64,000 nt of DNA from positions 248,001-312,000 of the forward strand of contig CAWBNP010000002.1 in NCBI GenBank assembly GCA_963790245.1. Direction: 5' to 3'. Below, piece by piece: positions 52,033 through 63,309 of the stretch; the first letter of the stretch is position 1, and each line of letters begins with the position of its first letter. The stretch comes from JACCVG01 sp963790245 (GTDB taxonomy: Bacteria; Actinomycetota; Thermoleophilia; Solirubrobacterales; Thermoleophilaceae). Made by a program: the position numbers and the translations under genes. Below the pieces are notes generated by a model that saw nothing but the letters and a program-made list of their open reading frames with translations, was not told the DNA's origin and searched no databases.

Positions 52033-54258
52033 ATGGCAAAGAAGCGCGTTCACGAGATAGCCAAGCAGCGGGGCATGCCCAGCAAGGAGGTCCTCAAGGT
52101 CCTCCAGGCGGCCGGCCTCGACGTCAAGGCCGCTGCCTCGAGCGTCGACGAACAGGACGCCGAGCGCGCTTTCAATCCGCCTGAGCCCGAGCCGGAACCG
52201 GAGCCGAAATCCAAAGCCAAGGCCAAGGCGTCGCCTGCACCGGCTCCCGCGGCGGAAAAGGCCGCTGCGGCCGCCAAGCCCACCGAACAGCCCGCTGCCG
52301 ATGCGGATCGGCCGAGCCGCCCCCGCCCCGCCGGCGAGGCCGCAGGCCGCCGCCGCCGCGTGATCATCGACTCCCAGGCCGCCCGGCGGACCACCGGGGC
52401 CCCGCCACCCCAGCACCAGCCGCCACGCCGCGGCCGAGGCCGGCGTCGCCGGACGCCATGGGTCGAGCCAGATCTCAATCAGGTCGAGGAGGTCAAAGAG
52501 GATCCGATCACGCAGCTGAACGCGGGTGCGACCGTCAAGGAGGTCGCCGAGTCGCTCGGTCTCGGCGCGGGCGAGGTGATCAAGAAGCTGATGGAGCTCG
52601 GAGAGATGGCGACGCTCACCCAGACCCTCTCCGACGACGCGATCCAGGTGCTCGCCGACGAATTCGAGAAAAAGATCGAGATCATCCACGTCGGCGACGA
52701 GGTTGAAGCCGCGCCGGTCTTCGAGGACACCGCCGAGGAACTGGTCGAACGCCCGCCGGTGATCACGATCATGGGACACGTCGACCACGGCAAGACCTCG
52801 CTGCTGGACGCGATCCGCCAGACCGAGGTCGCCGCTGGTGAAGCGGGCGGGATCACCCAGCACATCGGCGCGTACCAGGTCCACCACGACGGAACGACGA
52901 TCACCTTCCTCGACACCCCCGGTCACGAGGCTTTCACCGCGATGCGCGCGCGCGGCGGCAAGGTCGCCGACATCGCCGTGATCGTCGTTGCCGCCGACGA
53001 CGGGGTGATGCCCCAGACCGTCGAGGCGATCGACCACGCGAAGGCGGCCGAGGTTCCGATCATGGTCGCCGTCAACAAGATCGACAAGGAGGGCGCCGAC
53101 CCCAACCGGGTTCGCGGCGAGCTCGCGCAACAGGGCCTGACGCCCGCCGACTGGGGTGGGGAGACCGAGTTCCGCGATGTCTCGGCCAAGACCCACGACG
53201 GTCTTGAGGGCCTGCTCGACGACCTGAAGACGATCGCCGAGATCCAAGAACTGCGCGCCAACCCCGATGCCGAGGCCTCGGGCAGCGTGATCGAGGCGCG
53301 CCTTGACCCAGGCCGCGGCCCGGTCGTCTCCGCGCTGATCCAGCGCGGAACGCTCAACGTCGGCGACGCCGTCGTCGCCGGCGCACACTGGGGCCGGGTC
53401 CGGGCGATGCACGACTACCGCGCCACCAAGATCCAACAGGCGCGGCCCGGGGACCCGGTCGAGATTCTCGGGTTCGACGGGGTGCCCGAGGCGGGCGACC
53501 ACTTCCAGGTCGTCGAGAACGACCGCCGCGCCCGCCAGATCGCGGGCGACCGCGCCAACCGGCTCAAGACCGAGGCGATCGCTCGCCGTTCCGGGGTCAA
53601 GCTCTCGCTCGAGGATGTGTTCGCGCGCGCCAAGGAAGGCGAGCTCGCCGAGCTCAACCTTGTCGTCAAGGCCGACGTCGCGGGTTCGCTGGAGGCGCTC
53701 GCCGATGAGATCGCCAAGCTGCCCCACGATCAGATCTCCGCGCGGATCATCCGCGACGGGGTCGGCGGCATCAACGAGTCCGACGTGATGCTCGCCTCCG
53801 CCTCGGGCGCGATCGTCGTCGGGTTCAACGTCAGGCCGGTCCAGGATGCCCGTCAGATCGCCGCGCGCGAGGGCGTCGAGATCCGGACCTACGGAGTCAT
53901 CTACCGCGTGATCGAGGACCTCCGCCAGGCGATGGAGGGCATGCTCGAGCCCGAGGAAGTCGAGGCGACGGTCGCTACGGCCGAGGTCCGCGAGACGTTC
54001 AAGGCTTCGCGCGTCGGGACGATCGCCGGCTCACACGTCACCGACGGGACAATCCGGCGCGGGGCGACAGTCCGGCTGGTCCGCGACGGGACCGTCATTT
54101 ACGACGGCCGAATCGGGTCGCTGCGCCGCTTCAAGGACGATGTCCGCGAGGTTCAGGCGGGCTTCGAGTGCGGCATCGTGCTCGAGAACTACCCCGACGT
54201 AAAGGTCGGCGACGTCATGGAAGTATTCGAGGTCAAGCAGGTGGAGAGAAACCTCTAG
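52033..54258 (+). CDS. infB: Translation initiation factor IF-2
   Basis: GTPase that places initiator tRNA on the 30S subunit. The 741-residue protein has a short N-terminal helix module (KKRVHEIAKQRGMPSKEVLK), a low-complexity linker, then the G domain with GHVDHGKTSLLDAI (about residue 248), DTPGHEAF, NKIDKEGADP and the C-terminal domains (RIIRDGVGGINESDVMLA; GTIAGSHVTDGTIRRGA). GTG rbfA starts 1 bp after its stop. Confidence 0.96.
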   Translation: MAKKRVHEIAKQRGMPSKEVLKVLQAAGLDVKAAASSVDEQDAERAFNPPEPEPEPEPKSKAKAKASPAPAPAAEKAAAAAKPTEQPAADADRPSRPRPAGEAAGRRRRVIIDSQAARRTTGAPPPQHQPPRRGRGRRRRTPWVEPDLNQVEEVKEDPITQLNAGATVKEVAESLGLGAGEVIKKLMELGEMATLTQTLSDDAIQVLADEFEKKIEIIHVGDEVEAAPVFEDTAEELVERPPVITIMGHVDHGKTSLLDAIRQTEVAAGEAGGITQHIGAYQVHHDGTTITFLDTPGHEAFTAMRARGGKVADIAVIVVAADDGVMPQTVEAIDHAKAAEVPIMVAVNKIDKEGADPNRVRGELAQQGLTPADWGGETEFRDVSAKTHDGLEGLLDDLKTIAEIQELRANPDAEASGSVIEARLDPGRGPVVSALIQRGTLNVGDAVVAGAHWGRVRAMHDYRATKIQQARPGDPVEILGFDGVPEAGDHFQVVENDRRARQIAGDRANRLKTEAIARRSGVKLSLEDVFARAKEGELAELNLVVKADVAGSLEALADEIAKLPHDQISARIIRDGVGGINESDVMLASASGAIVVGFNVRPVQDARQIAAREGVEIRTYGVIYRVIEDLRQAMEGMLEPEEVEATVATAEVRETFKASRVGTIAGSHVTDGTIRRGATVRLVRDGTVIYDGRIGSLRRFKDDVREVQAGFECGIVLENYPDVKVGDVMEVFEVKQVERNL

Positions 54259-54259
54259 A

Positions 54260-54607
54260 GTGACCGCGGCCCGCATGAGAAGGGTGAACGAGGCGGTCCG
54301 CGAGGTCGTCTCCACGCACATCGCCGACGACCTCCGCGACCCCCGAGTTGGATTTGTGACCGTCACCTCTGTTGAAACAAGCCCCGATCTTCGCCATGCG
54401 CGCGTCTACGTGACTGTCCTCGGCGATGAGGACGCGCGCGGCGCGGCGCTCGCCGGCCTCGGCTCGGCGAGCGGTTTCCTCCAAGCCCAGATCGCGCGCG
54501 AGCTCCGGATGAAGAACACCCCGACGCTTGACTTCGTCTACGACGAGACCACCGACCGTGGCTTTCGCATCGACCAGCTGATCCGCGAGCAGGAGGAGCG
54601 CGGCTGA
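54260..54607 (+). CDS. rbfA: Ribosome-binding factor A
   Basis: A 115-residue 30S maturation factor: AARMRRVNEAVREVVSTHIA, RVGFVTVTSVETSPDLRHAR, VYVTVLGDE and LRMKNTPTLDFVYDETTDRG are diagnostic. Overlaps the DHH gene by 1 bp. Confidence 0.95.
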   Translation: MTAARMRRVNEAVREVVSTHIADDLRDPRVGFVTVTSVETSPDLRHARVYVTVLGDEDARGAALAGLGSASGFLQAQIARELRMKNTPTLDFVYDETTDRGFRIDQLIREQEERG

Positions 54608-55590
54608 TGGGCACCGACGGCCTCAGGGAGATGGCGGATGAACTCTGCGGCGCGGACAAGTTCCTGCTCACCACCCACCTGAATCCCGACGGCGATGCGC
54701 TCGGGTCCTTGCTCGGCATGCACGGCGTCCTGCGCGCGCTCGGCAAAGACGCCGTGATGTTCCTCGCGGCCGACCAATTCCCGCTGCCGGAGGAGTTTCA
54801 CGCGATGCCGCTCGAGGAGGTCTCCAGCGAGATCCCATCCGATATCAGCGAGCGCGTCGTCGTCTTCCTCGACTGCGGCAATATCGATCGGATGCCGGTC
54901 GAGGAGCTGAAGACCGGGGGCCGACGGATCCTCGACATCGATCATCACCACGACAACACCCGCTTCGGCGACGTCAACCTCGTGGTGGCCGACGCTTCCT
55001 CGACGGCAGAGATCGTCTTCCACCTCGCCGAGCTGCTCGACATCGAGCTCGACGCGGCGATCGCCGAGCCGCTCTACATCGGGCTGATGACCGACACCGG
55101 CCGCTTCATGTACGAGAACACCTCGCCCGAATCCCACCGCGTGGCGGCCCGGCTGGTCGAAGCCGGCGTCGACGTCCCCAAGGTCTACCGCGACATGTTC
55201 GAGGGGCTTCCGGCGCGGCGGCTGCTGCTGCTCGGCCGGGCGCTGACCCGCTTGCAGCGCTATGAAGACGTCGGGCTGACCCTGACCAACCTCGAGCTAG
55301 CCGACTTCCGCGAGACCGAGACCGTCGAGGCCGACGCCGAGGGCGTCGTCGACTACTTCCGCGCCGTCGAGAACACCGCAGTCGGCGCACTGGTGCGCGC
55401 GCGGCTGACCGAGGGCGACGAGAGCTCCTACAAGGTGAGCCTGCGGGCGACCGATGACCGCGTTGATGTATCGATCATCGCGCGGGAGTTCGGCGGCGGC
55501 GGCCACCGCCAGGCCGCCGGCTTCTTCACGGAGCTGTCGCTCGACCAATTCGTCGAGCAGCTGCGCACCCACATCGGCGCTCAGCTGTAG
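54607..55590 (+). CDS. nrnA: DHH-DHHA1 phosphoesterase (NrnA-like oligoribonuclease/pAp phosphatase)
   Basis: A 327-residue DHH-family phosphoesterase. The metal motifs are LTTHLNPDGDALGSLLG, VFLDCGNIDRMP and ILDIDHHHDNTRFGDVN (DHH), with LYIGLMTDTGRFMYENT, and the DHHA1 domain ends with VSIIAREFGGGGHRQAAG. Family members degrade nano-RNA and/or dephosphorylate pAp. Placement between rbfA and truB is common in actinobacteria. Confidence 0.9.
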   Translation: MGTDGLREMADELCGADKFLLTTHLNPDGDALGSLLGMHGVLRALGKDAVMFLAADQFPLPEEFHAMPLEEVSSEIPSDISERVVVFLDCGNIDRMPVEELKTGGRRILDIDHHHDNTRFGDVNLVVADASSTAEIVFHLAELLDIELDAAIAEPLYIGLMTDTGRFMYENTSPESHRVAARLVEAGVDVPKVYRDMFEGLPARRLLLLGRALTRLQRYEDVGLTLTNLELADFRETETVEADAEGVVDYFRAVENTAVGALVRARLTEGDESSYKVSLRATDDRVDVSIIAREFGGGGHRQAAGFFTELSLDQFVEQLRTHIGAQL

Positions 55591-55595
55591 CCCCG

Positions 55596-56405
55596 ATGGC
55601 TCCACACGGGGTCATCCTCTATCCGAAGCCGGCAGGCGTCACCTCTCATGACGTCGTCGCTCGCGTTCGCCGCCGCCTCCGGGAGCAGACCGGGGAGCGC
55701 CTCAAGGTCGGGCACGCCGGGACGCTCGACCCGTTCGCGACCGGTCTTCTGCTCGTGCTCGTCGGCCAGGCGACGCGCGTCCAGCGCTACCTGCTCGGAC
55801 TGCCGAAGAGCTACCGCGCCGTTGCCAAGCTCGGCTGGGTTTCCGACACCGGTGATCGCGACGGGGCGCTCGAGCAGACCGGACGGATCCCGGATGATCC
55901 GCGGGTCCCGGTCGGCCCCCAGCTCCAGCGCCCGCCGGCCTACTCGGCCGTCAAGGTCGACGGCGAGCGGCTCTATGACCGCGCCCGGCGCGGCGATCCG
56001 GTGCAGGGCGCGCCGCGGCCGATCGAGGTCCTCGATGCACAGTTGCTCGAGCGCGAAGGGGAGCGGGCGACCTTCGAGCTGCGGGTGACCTCAGGCACCT
56101 ACGTCCGCGTCCTGATGGCCGACCTCGGCGATGCCTACTGCGAAGCCCTGGAGCGGACGGAGATCGGACCGTTCCAGCTCTCCGAGGCCGATCCGGAACG
56201 GATCGTAGGGCTCGATGCGGCGCTCTCGTTCTTGCCCGCCGTCGAGCTCGACGCGACGGAGGCCGGCCGCACGGCGAACGGGGTTGCGACCCGCGCAGCC
56301 GGGGCGGGCGATTCGCCGGTGCGGCTGCTCCATGGCGGATCGTTGCTCGCGATCGGAGAGCCGCGGGACGGACTGCTGCGCCCTGTGGTGGTATTCGGAA
56401 CGTGA
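55596..56405 (+). CDS. truB: tRNA pseudouridine(55) synthase
   Basis: Makes pseudouridine 55 in the tRNA T loop. The 269-residue protein shows GVILYPKPAGVTSHDVVARV, KVGHAGTLDPFATGLLLVLV (catalytic aspartate), QLQRPPAYSAVKVDGERLYD and VTSGTYVRVLMADLG. It overlaps ribF by 4 bp. Confidence 0.95.
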   Translation: MAPHGVILYPKPAGVTSHDVVARVRRRLREQTGERLKVGHAGTLDPFATGLLLVLVGQATRVQRYLLGLPKSYRAVAKLGWVSDTGDRDGALEQTGRIPDDPRVPVGPQLQRPPAYSAVKVDGERLYDRARRGDPVQGAPRPIEVLDAQLLEREGERATFELRVTSGTYVRVLMADLGDAYCEALERTEIGPFQLSEADPERIVGLDAALSFLPAVELDATEAGRTANGVATRAAGAGDSPVRLLHGGSLLAIGEPRDGLLRPVVVFGT

Positions 56406-57307
56406 AGGTCATCCATCTGCCGGATCTCGCGGCTGCCGACGGCTCCTCCGGGACGGCCCGCCGGGTCGCGATCGGCACCTTCGACGGAGTCCATATCGGC
56501 CATCGCGCGGTCATCCGCGGGTGTGACACGGTGCTGACCTTCGATCCGCACCCGCTCGCGGTCCTACACCCCGCCGCGCTCCCGAAACTGCTCGACGCGC
56601 TGCCGATCAAGCGCGATCTGCTCGCGGGCCTCGGCGTCAGCGAGCTGGTCGTGATCCCCTTCGATCGGGAGTTCGCGGAAATGGCGGCGGAGCAGTTCGT
56701 CGAGGAGATCCTGATCCGCAAGCTCGGCGCCTCGCACGTGTCGGTCGGCGAGAACTTCCGCTTCGGCCAGGGGGCCGGAGGCGATGCGGCGATGCTGGCC
56801 GCACGCACCGAGTTCGAGACCACGGTCGTCCCGCTGATCGAGCTCGGAGCCGAGACCGTCTCATCGACCAGGATTCGAGCGCTCGTCGCCGCGGGTGACG
56901 TCGAGCAGGCGACGCTCTGCCTGGGTGGCCCGTTCCTGCTCGAGGGCGAGGTCGTCGGAGGAGACCGGCGCGGGCGCGAGCTCGGCATGCCGACGGCGAA
57001 CATCGTTCCCGACGACCGTCTCGCGTGTCCCGGCCACGGGGTCTACGCCGCGTGGGCTCACGGGCGCCCGGCGGCCGTCAACGTCGGCGTCCGACCGACC
57101 TTCGACACCGGTCGCGGCCTGCTGATCGAGGCCCACATCCTCGACTTTGACGGCGACCTCTACGGGGAGATCCTGCGCGTCGCCTTCGTCCGCCGGCTGC
57201 GCGGCGAGCGGCGGTTCGACAGCCCGGAGGAGCTCGTCGAGCAGATGCACCGGGACGTGGAAGCGACCAGGCAGGCATGCGCGGCTGGTACGGTTCCCGG
57301 CCGATGA
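56402..57307 (+). CDS. ribF: Bifunctional riboflavin kinase/FAD synthetase, shortened first helix region
   Basis: Makes FMN and FAD. The N-terminal nucleotidyltransferase half has VAIGTFDGVHIGHRAVI (HIGH motif), TFDPHPLAVLHP and TVSSTRIRALVAAGDV; the kinase half has GEVVGGDRRGRELGMPTAN, VYAAWAHG and LRGERRFDSPEELVEQM. Between GHRAVI and the TFDPHP strand about 14 residues usual in the family are missing (RGCDTVL only), so a helix is shortened. GTG start overlaps truB (GTGA). Confidence 0.93.
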   Translation: MKVIHLPDLAAADGSSGTARRVAIGTFDGVHIGHRAVIRGCDTVLTFDPHPLAVLHPAALPKLLDALPIKRDLLAGLGVSELVVIPFDREFAEMAAEQFVEEILIRKLGASHVSVGENFRFGQGAGGDAAMLAARTEFETTVVPLIELGAETVSSTRIRALVAAGDVEQATLCLGGPFLLEGEVVGGDRRGRELGMPTANIVPDDRLACPGHGVYAAWAHGRPAAVNVGVRPTFDTGRGLLIEAHILDFDGDLYGEILRVAFVRRLRGERRFDSPEELVEQMHRDVEATRQACAAGTVPGR

Positions 57308-57573
57308 CTCTCACCGTCGACGCAAAAAAGGAGATCGTCGCCAAGTTCGGCAAGGACGAGGCGGATACCGGCTCGACCTCGGTCCAGGTTGCCCTGCTCA
57401 GCGCGCGGATCACCGAGCTGACCGAGCACCTGCGCGCCCACAAGAAGGACCACCACTCTCGCCGTGGGCTGCTGATGCTCGTCGGCCAGCGCCGCCGGCT
57501 GCTCAACTACCTGCGCGACTCCGACCTCGATCGCTATCGCGAGTTGATCAAGGAACTCGGCCTCCGCCGCTGA
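57304..57573 (+). CDS. rpsO: 30S ribosomal protein S15
   Basis: An 89-residue S15: KEIVAKFGKDEADTGSTSVQ, VALLSARITELTEHLRAHKK, DHHSRRGLLMLVGQRRRLLN, YLRDSDLDRYRELIKELGLR. Start overlaps ribF (ATGA). Confidence 0.97.
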   Translation: MTLTVDAKKEIVAKFGKDEADTGSTSVQVALLSARITELTEHLRAHKKDHHSRRGLLMLVGQRRRLLNYLRDSDLDRYRELIKELGLRR

Positions 57574-58019
57574 TGGACCCGGGGACTCCCGCTCCGGAGT
57601 TCACGCTTGCTGACCAGGACGGCGACGAGATCTCGCTCGCCGGCCTGCGCGGATCGACCGTCGTGCTCGTCTTCTATCCGCTCGATTTCAGTCCGACCTG
57701 CACCGACCAGCTGAGCATCTACCAGGAGGTGCTGAGCGACTTCCGGGAGCGAGGCGCCGAGCTGTACGGCATCTCGGTCGACTCCGCCTTCGCGCACAAG
57801 GCCTTCCAGGAGAAGCTCGGCTTGGAGATCCCCCTGCTGGCCGACTTCCAGCCCAAGGGTGCCGTTGCCAAGGCCTACGACATGTTCATCGAGGAGCGCG
57901 GCCACAACCACCGCGGGTTCGTGGTGGTCGATCCGGACGGCGCCATCAAGCACTGGCACCGCGAAGCCACACCGCTGGACATCCCGGGCGCCAACCTGAT
58001 CTTCGACGCGCTCGGCTGA
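57573..58019 (+). CDS. bcp: Thioredoxin-dependent peroxiredoxin (BCP type)
   Basis: A 148-residue peroxiredoxin: VLVFYPLDFSPTCTDQLSIY contains the peroxidatic cysteine (FSPTCT); ADFQPKGAVAKAYDMF and GFVVVDPDGAIKHWHR follow. Reduces peroxides with thioredoxin. Starts inside the rpsO stop (TGATG). Confidence 0.9.
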   Translation: MDPGTPAPEFTLADQDGDEISLAGLRGSTVVLVFYPLDFSPTCTDQLSIYQEVLSDFRERGAELYGISVDSAFAHKAFQEKLGLEIPLLADFQPKGAVAKAYDMFIEERGHNHRGFVVVDPDGAIKHWHREATPLDIPGANLIFDALG

Positions 58020-58050
58020 GCCGCTGAGCCGGGACCTTGGCAGCGCGCCG

Positions 58051-58524
58051 TTGCCCCCGGTCGGCAGCGACGACCACGTGCGCGGATCGGGGACGACGGT
58101 CGTGATCGAGTACGGCGACTACGAGTGCCCGTTCTGCGCGCGGGTAGACCTCTTGCTCGCGAATCGCCCGCTGACCCGTGTCTTTCGCCACTTTCCGGTC
58201 GTCTCCAAGCACCCCCGGGCGCGGGTGCTTGCCGCCGCGGCCGAGGCCGCCGGACTCCAGGACCGGTTCTGGGAGATGCACGACTCGCTGTTCGGGGATC
58301 AAGGTCACCTCGACGATCCCCACCTCTGGCGGCGCGCCGAGTCCTTCGGCCTCGATCTCGAGCGGTTCGAGCGCGATCGACGCTCCGAGGCGGTTGCCGA
58401 GCGGGTCGCCGAGCACTTCCGCGGCGGTCTCCGCGCAGGCGTGATGGGTACGCCGGCCGTTTTCGTAGACGGTGTCGCGCAGGCCGCTGATACCCTCGTC
58501 GCAACTCTTATCGAAGAGGTATAG
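58051..58524 (+). CDS. Thioredoxin-fold DsbA-like protein
   Basis: A 157-residue protein with VVIEYGDYECPFCARVDLLL, a CPFC redox pair, and VMGTPAVFVDGVAQAAD, the cis-proline loop. No signal peptide is visible, so it is probably cytoplasmic. The TTG at 58051 is uncertain; an upstream CTG at 58024 would add nine residues. It follows bcp and may be redox-linked. Substrate unknown. Confidence 0.8.
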   Translation: MPPVGSDDHVRGSGTTVVIEYGDYECPFCARVDLLLANRPLTRVFRHFPVVSKHPRARVLAAAAEAAGLQDRFWEMHDSLFGDQGHLDDPHLWRRAESFGLDLERFERDRRSEAVAERVAEHFRGGLRAGVMGTPAVFVDGVAQAADTLVATLIEEV

Positions 58525-58561
58525 CTAGCTGCCGCCATCCGGGCGGCCGAAAGGAAACAGA

Positions 58562-60790
<2,229 letters not shown>

Positions 60791-60849
60791 CTCCCGCTGG
60801 TAACGGTTCAGGGCCCAGGATCTCCGAGCTCGACTCGGGGATCCGGGTC

Positions 60850-62088
60850 GTGACTGAGGCGACCGAGGCAGTCCGCTCGGTCGCGCTCGGCTTCGGAGTC
60901 CGGGTCGGATCACGCGACGAGGCGGTCGAGCAGGCCGGCCTCTCGCACTTCCTCGAGCACCTGCTGTTCAAGGGGACCGACCGGTTCAGCTCGACCGAGA
61001 TCGACGAGTTCTTCGACGGCATCGGCGCGGAGGTCAACGCCGGGACCGGCAAGGAGACCACCACGCTCTACTCGCGGTTCCTCGACCAGCATCTCGACAG
61101 CGCGTTCGACGTGATGTCGGACATGCTGCTGCGCCCGTCCTATCCGGATATCGACTCCGAGCGCCAAGTGGTGATCGAGGAAATCGCGATGTACGAGGAC
61201 GAGCCCTCGGACAAGGTCCATGACGTGCTCGACGTCGCGATGTTCGGCGATCACCCGCTGGGCCGTCCGGTGATCGGCCGCGCCGAGGTGATCGATTCGG
61301 TCCCGGTCTCTGATATCGCGCGCTATCACGGCGACCGCTACGGCCTGTCCAACCTCGTGGTCGCAGCCGCCGGCAACGTCGATCACGACCGCGTTGTCGA
61401 ATTGGTCGAGAAGACCTGCGACAGCGAGCTACCGGCCGGTCAGGTCGCTCCGACAACACGGGGGGGAGCACCCGACCGCGTGTCCGCGGGGCTGCGGTTC
61501 CACGTCAAGGAGACCGAGCAGTGCCACCTGTCGGTCGGTGGTGCGGGCATCGACCGCGGCGACGAGCGCCGGTTCGCGCTGCGGGTGCTGGACACGATCC
61601 TGGGCGGCTCGACCTCTTCGCGGCTGTTCCAGGAGGTGCGCGAGAAGCGTGGCCTCGCCTACTCGGTCTACTCCTATTCGAGCGCTTACGTCGACAGCGG
61701 AAAGATCGCGATCTACGTCGGCACACGGCCCGACAACGTCGCCGAGGCGCTCGAGGTGATCGGCGACGAGCTGCGCAAGCTCGGCTCCGAAGGCGTGTCG
61801 GCGGCCGAACTCGAGCGTGCCAAAGAGAACGTCAAGGGGCGGACCGTCCTGTCGATGGAGTCGACGATGGCGCGCATGAACCGGCTCTGGACCGCGGTCC
61901 TCCACGACCTGCCGGTTCTCTCCGCCGATGAGGTGATCGAGGCCGTCGAGGCCGTAACGTCAGACGAAATCGACGCGCTGCTGGCCGAGTTCTATGACCC
62001 GGCGAACATGTCGATTGCCGGAGTCGGCGGCGACGAAGACGCCTTCCGCGCGGCCGCGGGCGCGGTCAACCCGACAATCGCAGCGTAA
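60850..62088 (+). CDS. M16-family zinc metallopeptidase
   Basis: A pitrilysin-type protease of about 412 residues. HFLEH in GLSHFLEHLLFKGT supplies two zinc histidines and the catalytic glutamate; EEIAMYEDEPSD holds the third ligand region. The C-terminal half repeats the fold (RGLAYSVYSYSSAYVDSG). The first conserved strand appears to begin upstream of the GTG 60850 (ISELDSGIRVV), but no ATG, GTG or TTG exists there, so the true start is unclear. Substrates unknown; usually follows pnp in actinobacteria. Confidence 0.88.
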   Translation: MTEATEAVRSVALGFGVRVGSRDEAVEQAGLSHFLEHLLFKGTDRFSSTEIDEFFDGIGAEVNAGTGKETTTLYSRFLDQHLDSAFDVMSDMLLRPSYPDIDSERQVVIEEIAMYEDEPSDKVHDVLDVAMFGDHPLGRPVIGRAEVIDSVPVSDIARYHGDRYGLSNLVVAAAGNVDHDRVVELVEKTCDSELPAGQVAPTTRGGAPDRVSAGLRFHVKETEQCHLSVGGAGIDRGDERRFALRVLDTILGGSTSSRLFQEVREKRGLAYSVYSYSSAYVDSGKIAIYVGTRPDNVAEALEVIGDELRKLGSEGVSAAELERAKENVKGRTVLSMESTMARMNRLWTAVLHDLPVLSADEVIEAVEAVTSDEIDALLAEFYDPANMSIAGVGGDEDAFRAAAGAVNPTIAA

Positions 62089-62091
62089 GCT
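62086..62091 (+). promoter_or_regulatory. -10 element (TAAGCT) for dapB
   Basis: TAAGCT overlaps the M16 stop codon and ends 7 nt before the dapB GTG at 62099, predicting an internal leaderless promoter. Confidence 0.45.
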
Positions 62092-62098
62092 CCGGGCC

Positions 62099-62758
62099 GT
62101 GATTCGCGTCGGTGTCTCAGGGGCGGCGGGCCGGATGGGCCAGACGGTCTGCGCTGCCGTGGACGGAGCCGAGGACATGGAGCTCGTCGGTCGCGCCGAC
62201 CCGTCGCTGGACAGCTCGCTGAGCGACCTGTTCGCCGATGCTGAGGTGATCGTCGACTTCTCGATCCCGGATACGGCGCTCGACAACGCGCGCGCCTGCC
62301 TCGAGGCCGGCGTCCACTGCGTGATGGGCACCACCGGCGCCGACTTCACCCAGCTCGAGAGCGTCGGGAGGGCCAACCTGTTCGTCGCTCCAAACTTCGC
62401 GATCGGCGCCGTGCTGATGATGGAGGCCGCGAAGCTCGCGGCTCCGCACATGCCCGAGTGCGAGATCGTCGAGCTCCACCACGACGGCAAGGTCGATCGG
62501 CCGTCCGGTACGGCCGCGCGGACCGCCGACCTGATCGCCGCGGCCGGCGGCAACGTCCACGAGATCCATTCCCTGCGGTTGCCAGGGCTCGTCGCCCACC
62601 AGGAGATCGTCTTTGGCGGCCTCGGGCAGACCCTGACGATCCGCCACGACTCGCTCTCGCGCGAATCTTTCATGCCCGGGGTGCTGCTGGCGGTCCGGCG
62701 TGTCGGCGGGCTCGAGCACTCACCGACGTTCGGGCTCGAGACGTTGCTCTTCGACTGA
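62099..62758 (+). CDS. dapB: 4-hydroxy-tetrahydrodipicolinate reductase
   Basis: NAD(P)H-dependent step of lysine/diaminopimelate synthesis. The 219-residue protein has the cofactor motif RVGVSGAAGRMGQ, VIVDFSIPDTALDNA, MGTTGADF, APNFAIGAVLMM and ELHHDGKVDRPSGTA (substrate site). It is shorter than many DapB (240-270). dapA, the next step backwards, is 1 kb downstream, separated by two leftward genes. Confidence 0.93.
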   Translation: MIRVGVSGAAGRMGQTVCAAVDGAEDMELVGRADPSLDSSLSDLFADAEVIVDFSIPDTALDNARACLEAGVHCVMGTTGADFTQLESVGRANLFVAPNFAIGAVLMMEAAKLAAPHMPECEIVELHHDGKVDRPSGTAARTADLIAAAGGNVHEIHSLRLPGLVAHQEIVFGGLGQTLTIRHDSLSRESFMPGVLLAVRRVGGLEHSPTFGLETLLFD

Positions 62759-62762
62759 TCGC

Positions 62763-63266
62763 TCAGGCTGCGATGTCCAGCAGCAGGCTGTCGACCCCGG
62801 ACTCGCGCGGACCTTGACGGACCCGCTCGGCGATCGAATCCATCAGGCGGTGTGCGGCGACGTTGTCGGCGAGCATCGTCGCCGTGAACTGCGCGATTCC
62901 GTGCTCGCGGGCGATGTCGGCCAGCTCGAGGCCGATCCGCTTGCCGAGGCCGCGCCCCTGTAGATCGTCGCCGACGACGATCGCGATCTCAGCGGTCTCG
63001 GGCTCATTCCGCAGCCTCACGTAGCGGCCGACAGCCACGATCCGCTCCGGGGCATCGGGCGGGGTCGCGACGAGCGCCACGTGGTCGGCGCCGTCGACCT
63101 CGGTCAGGTAGCGCAACTCGGAGGAGGTGAAGTCCGGCTTCGGGGAGAGGAACCGCTTGTGGACCGTGTCGGCCGACAGCCTGTGCAGCGCGTCGGTCAG
63201 CGCATCCTTGTCATCAGCGGTGATCGGCCGTAGCACGAGCCCGTGGCCGGGAAGGAAGATCTGCAT
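62763..63266 (-). CDS. GNAT-family N-acetyltransferase
   Basis: A 167-residue GNAT protein: RPITADDKDALTDALHRLSA, AEIAIVVGDDLQGRGLGKRI (acetyl-CoA pyrophosphate loop QGRGLG) and FTATMLADNVAAHRLMDS. Substrate unknown. ATG 63266 has CATAAT 6 nt upstream. Confidence 0.85.
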   Translation of the reverse strand: MQIFLPGHGLVLRPITADDKDALTDALHRLSADTVHKRFLSPKPDFTSSELRYLTEVDGADHVALVATPPDAPERIVAVGRYVRLRNEPETAEIAIVVGDDLQGRGLGKRIGLELADIAREHGIAQFTATMLADNVAAHRLMDSIAERVRQGPRESGVDSLLLDIAA

Positions 63267-63272
63267 GTACTA

Positions 63273-63278
63273 ATTATG
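63273..63278 (-). promoter_or_regulatory. -10 element (CATAAT) for the GNAT gene
   Basis: CATAAT on the minus strand ends 6 nt before the ATG at 63266, again a leaderless arrangement. Confidence 0.4.
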
Positions 63279-63309
63279 GGTAAGTCTGACCCGGTCAGTG
63301 TGAGGGTCG

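Noticed and set aside
52018..53727. A 569-codon open frame antisense to infB
   Set aside because: Same antisense artefact over an unmistakable IF-2 gene.
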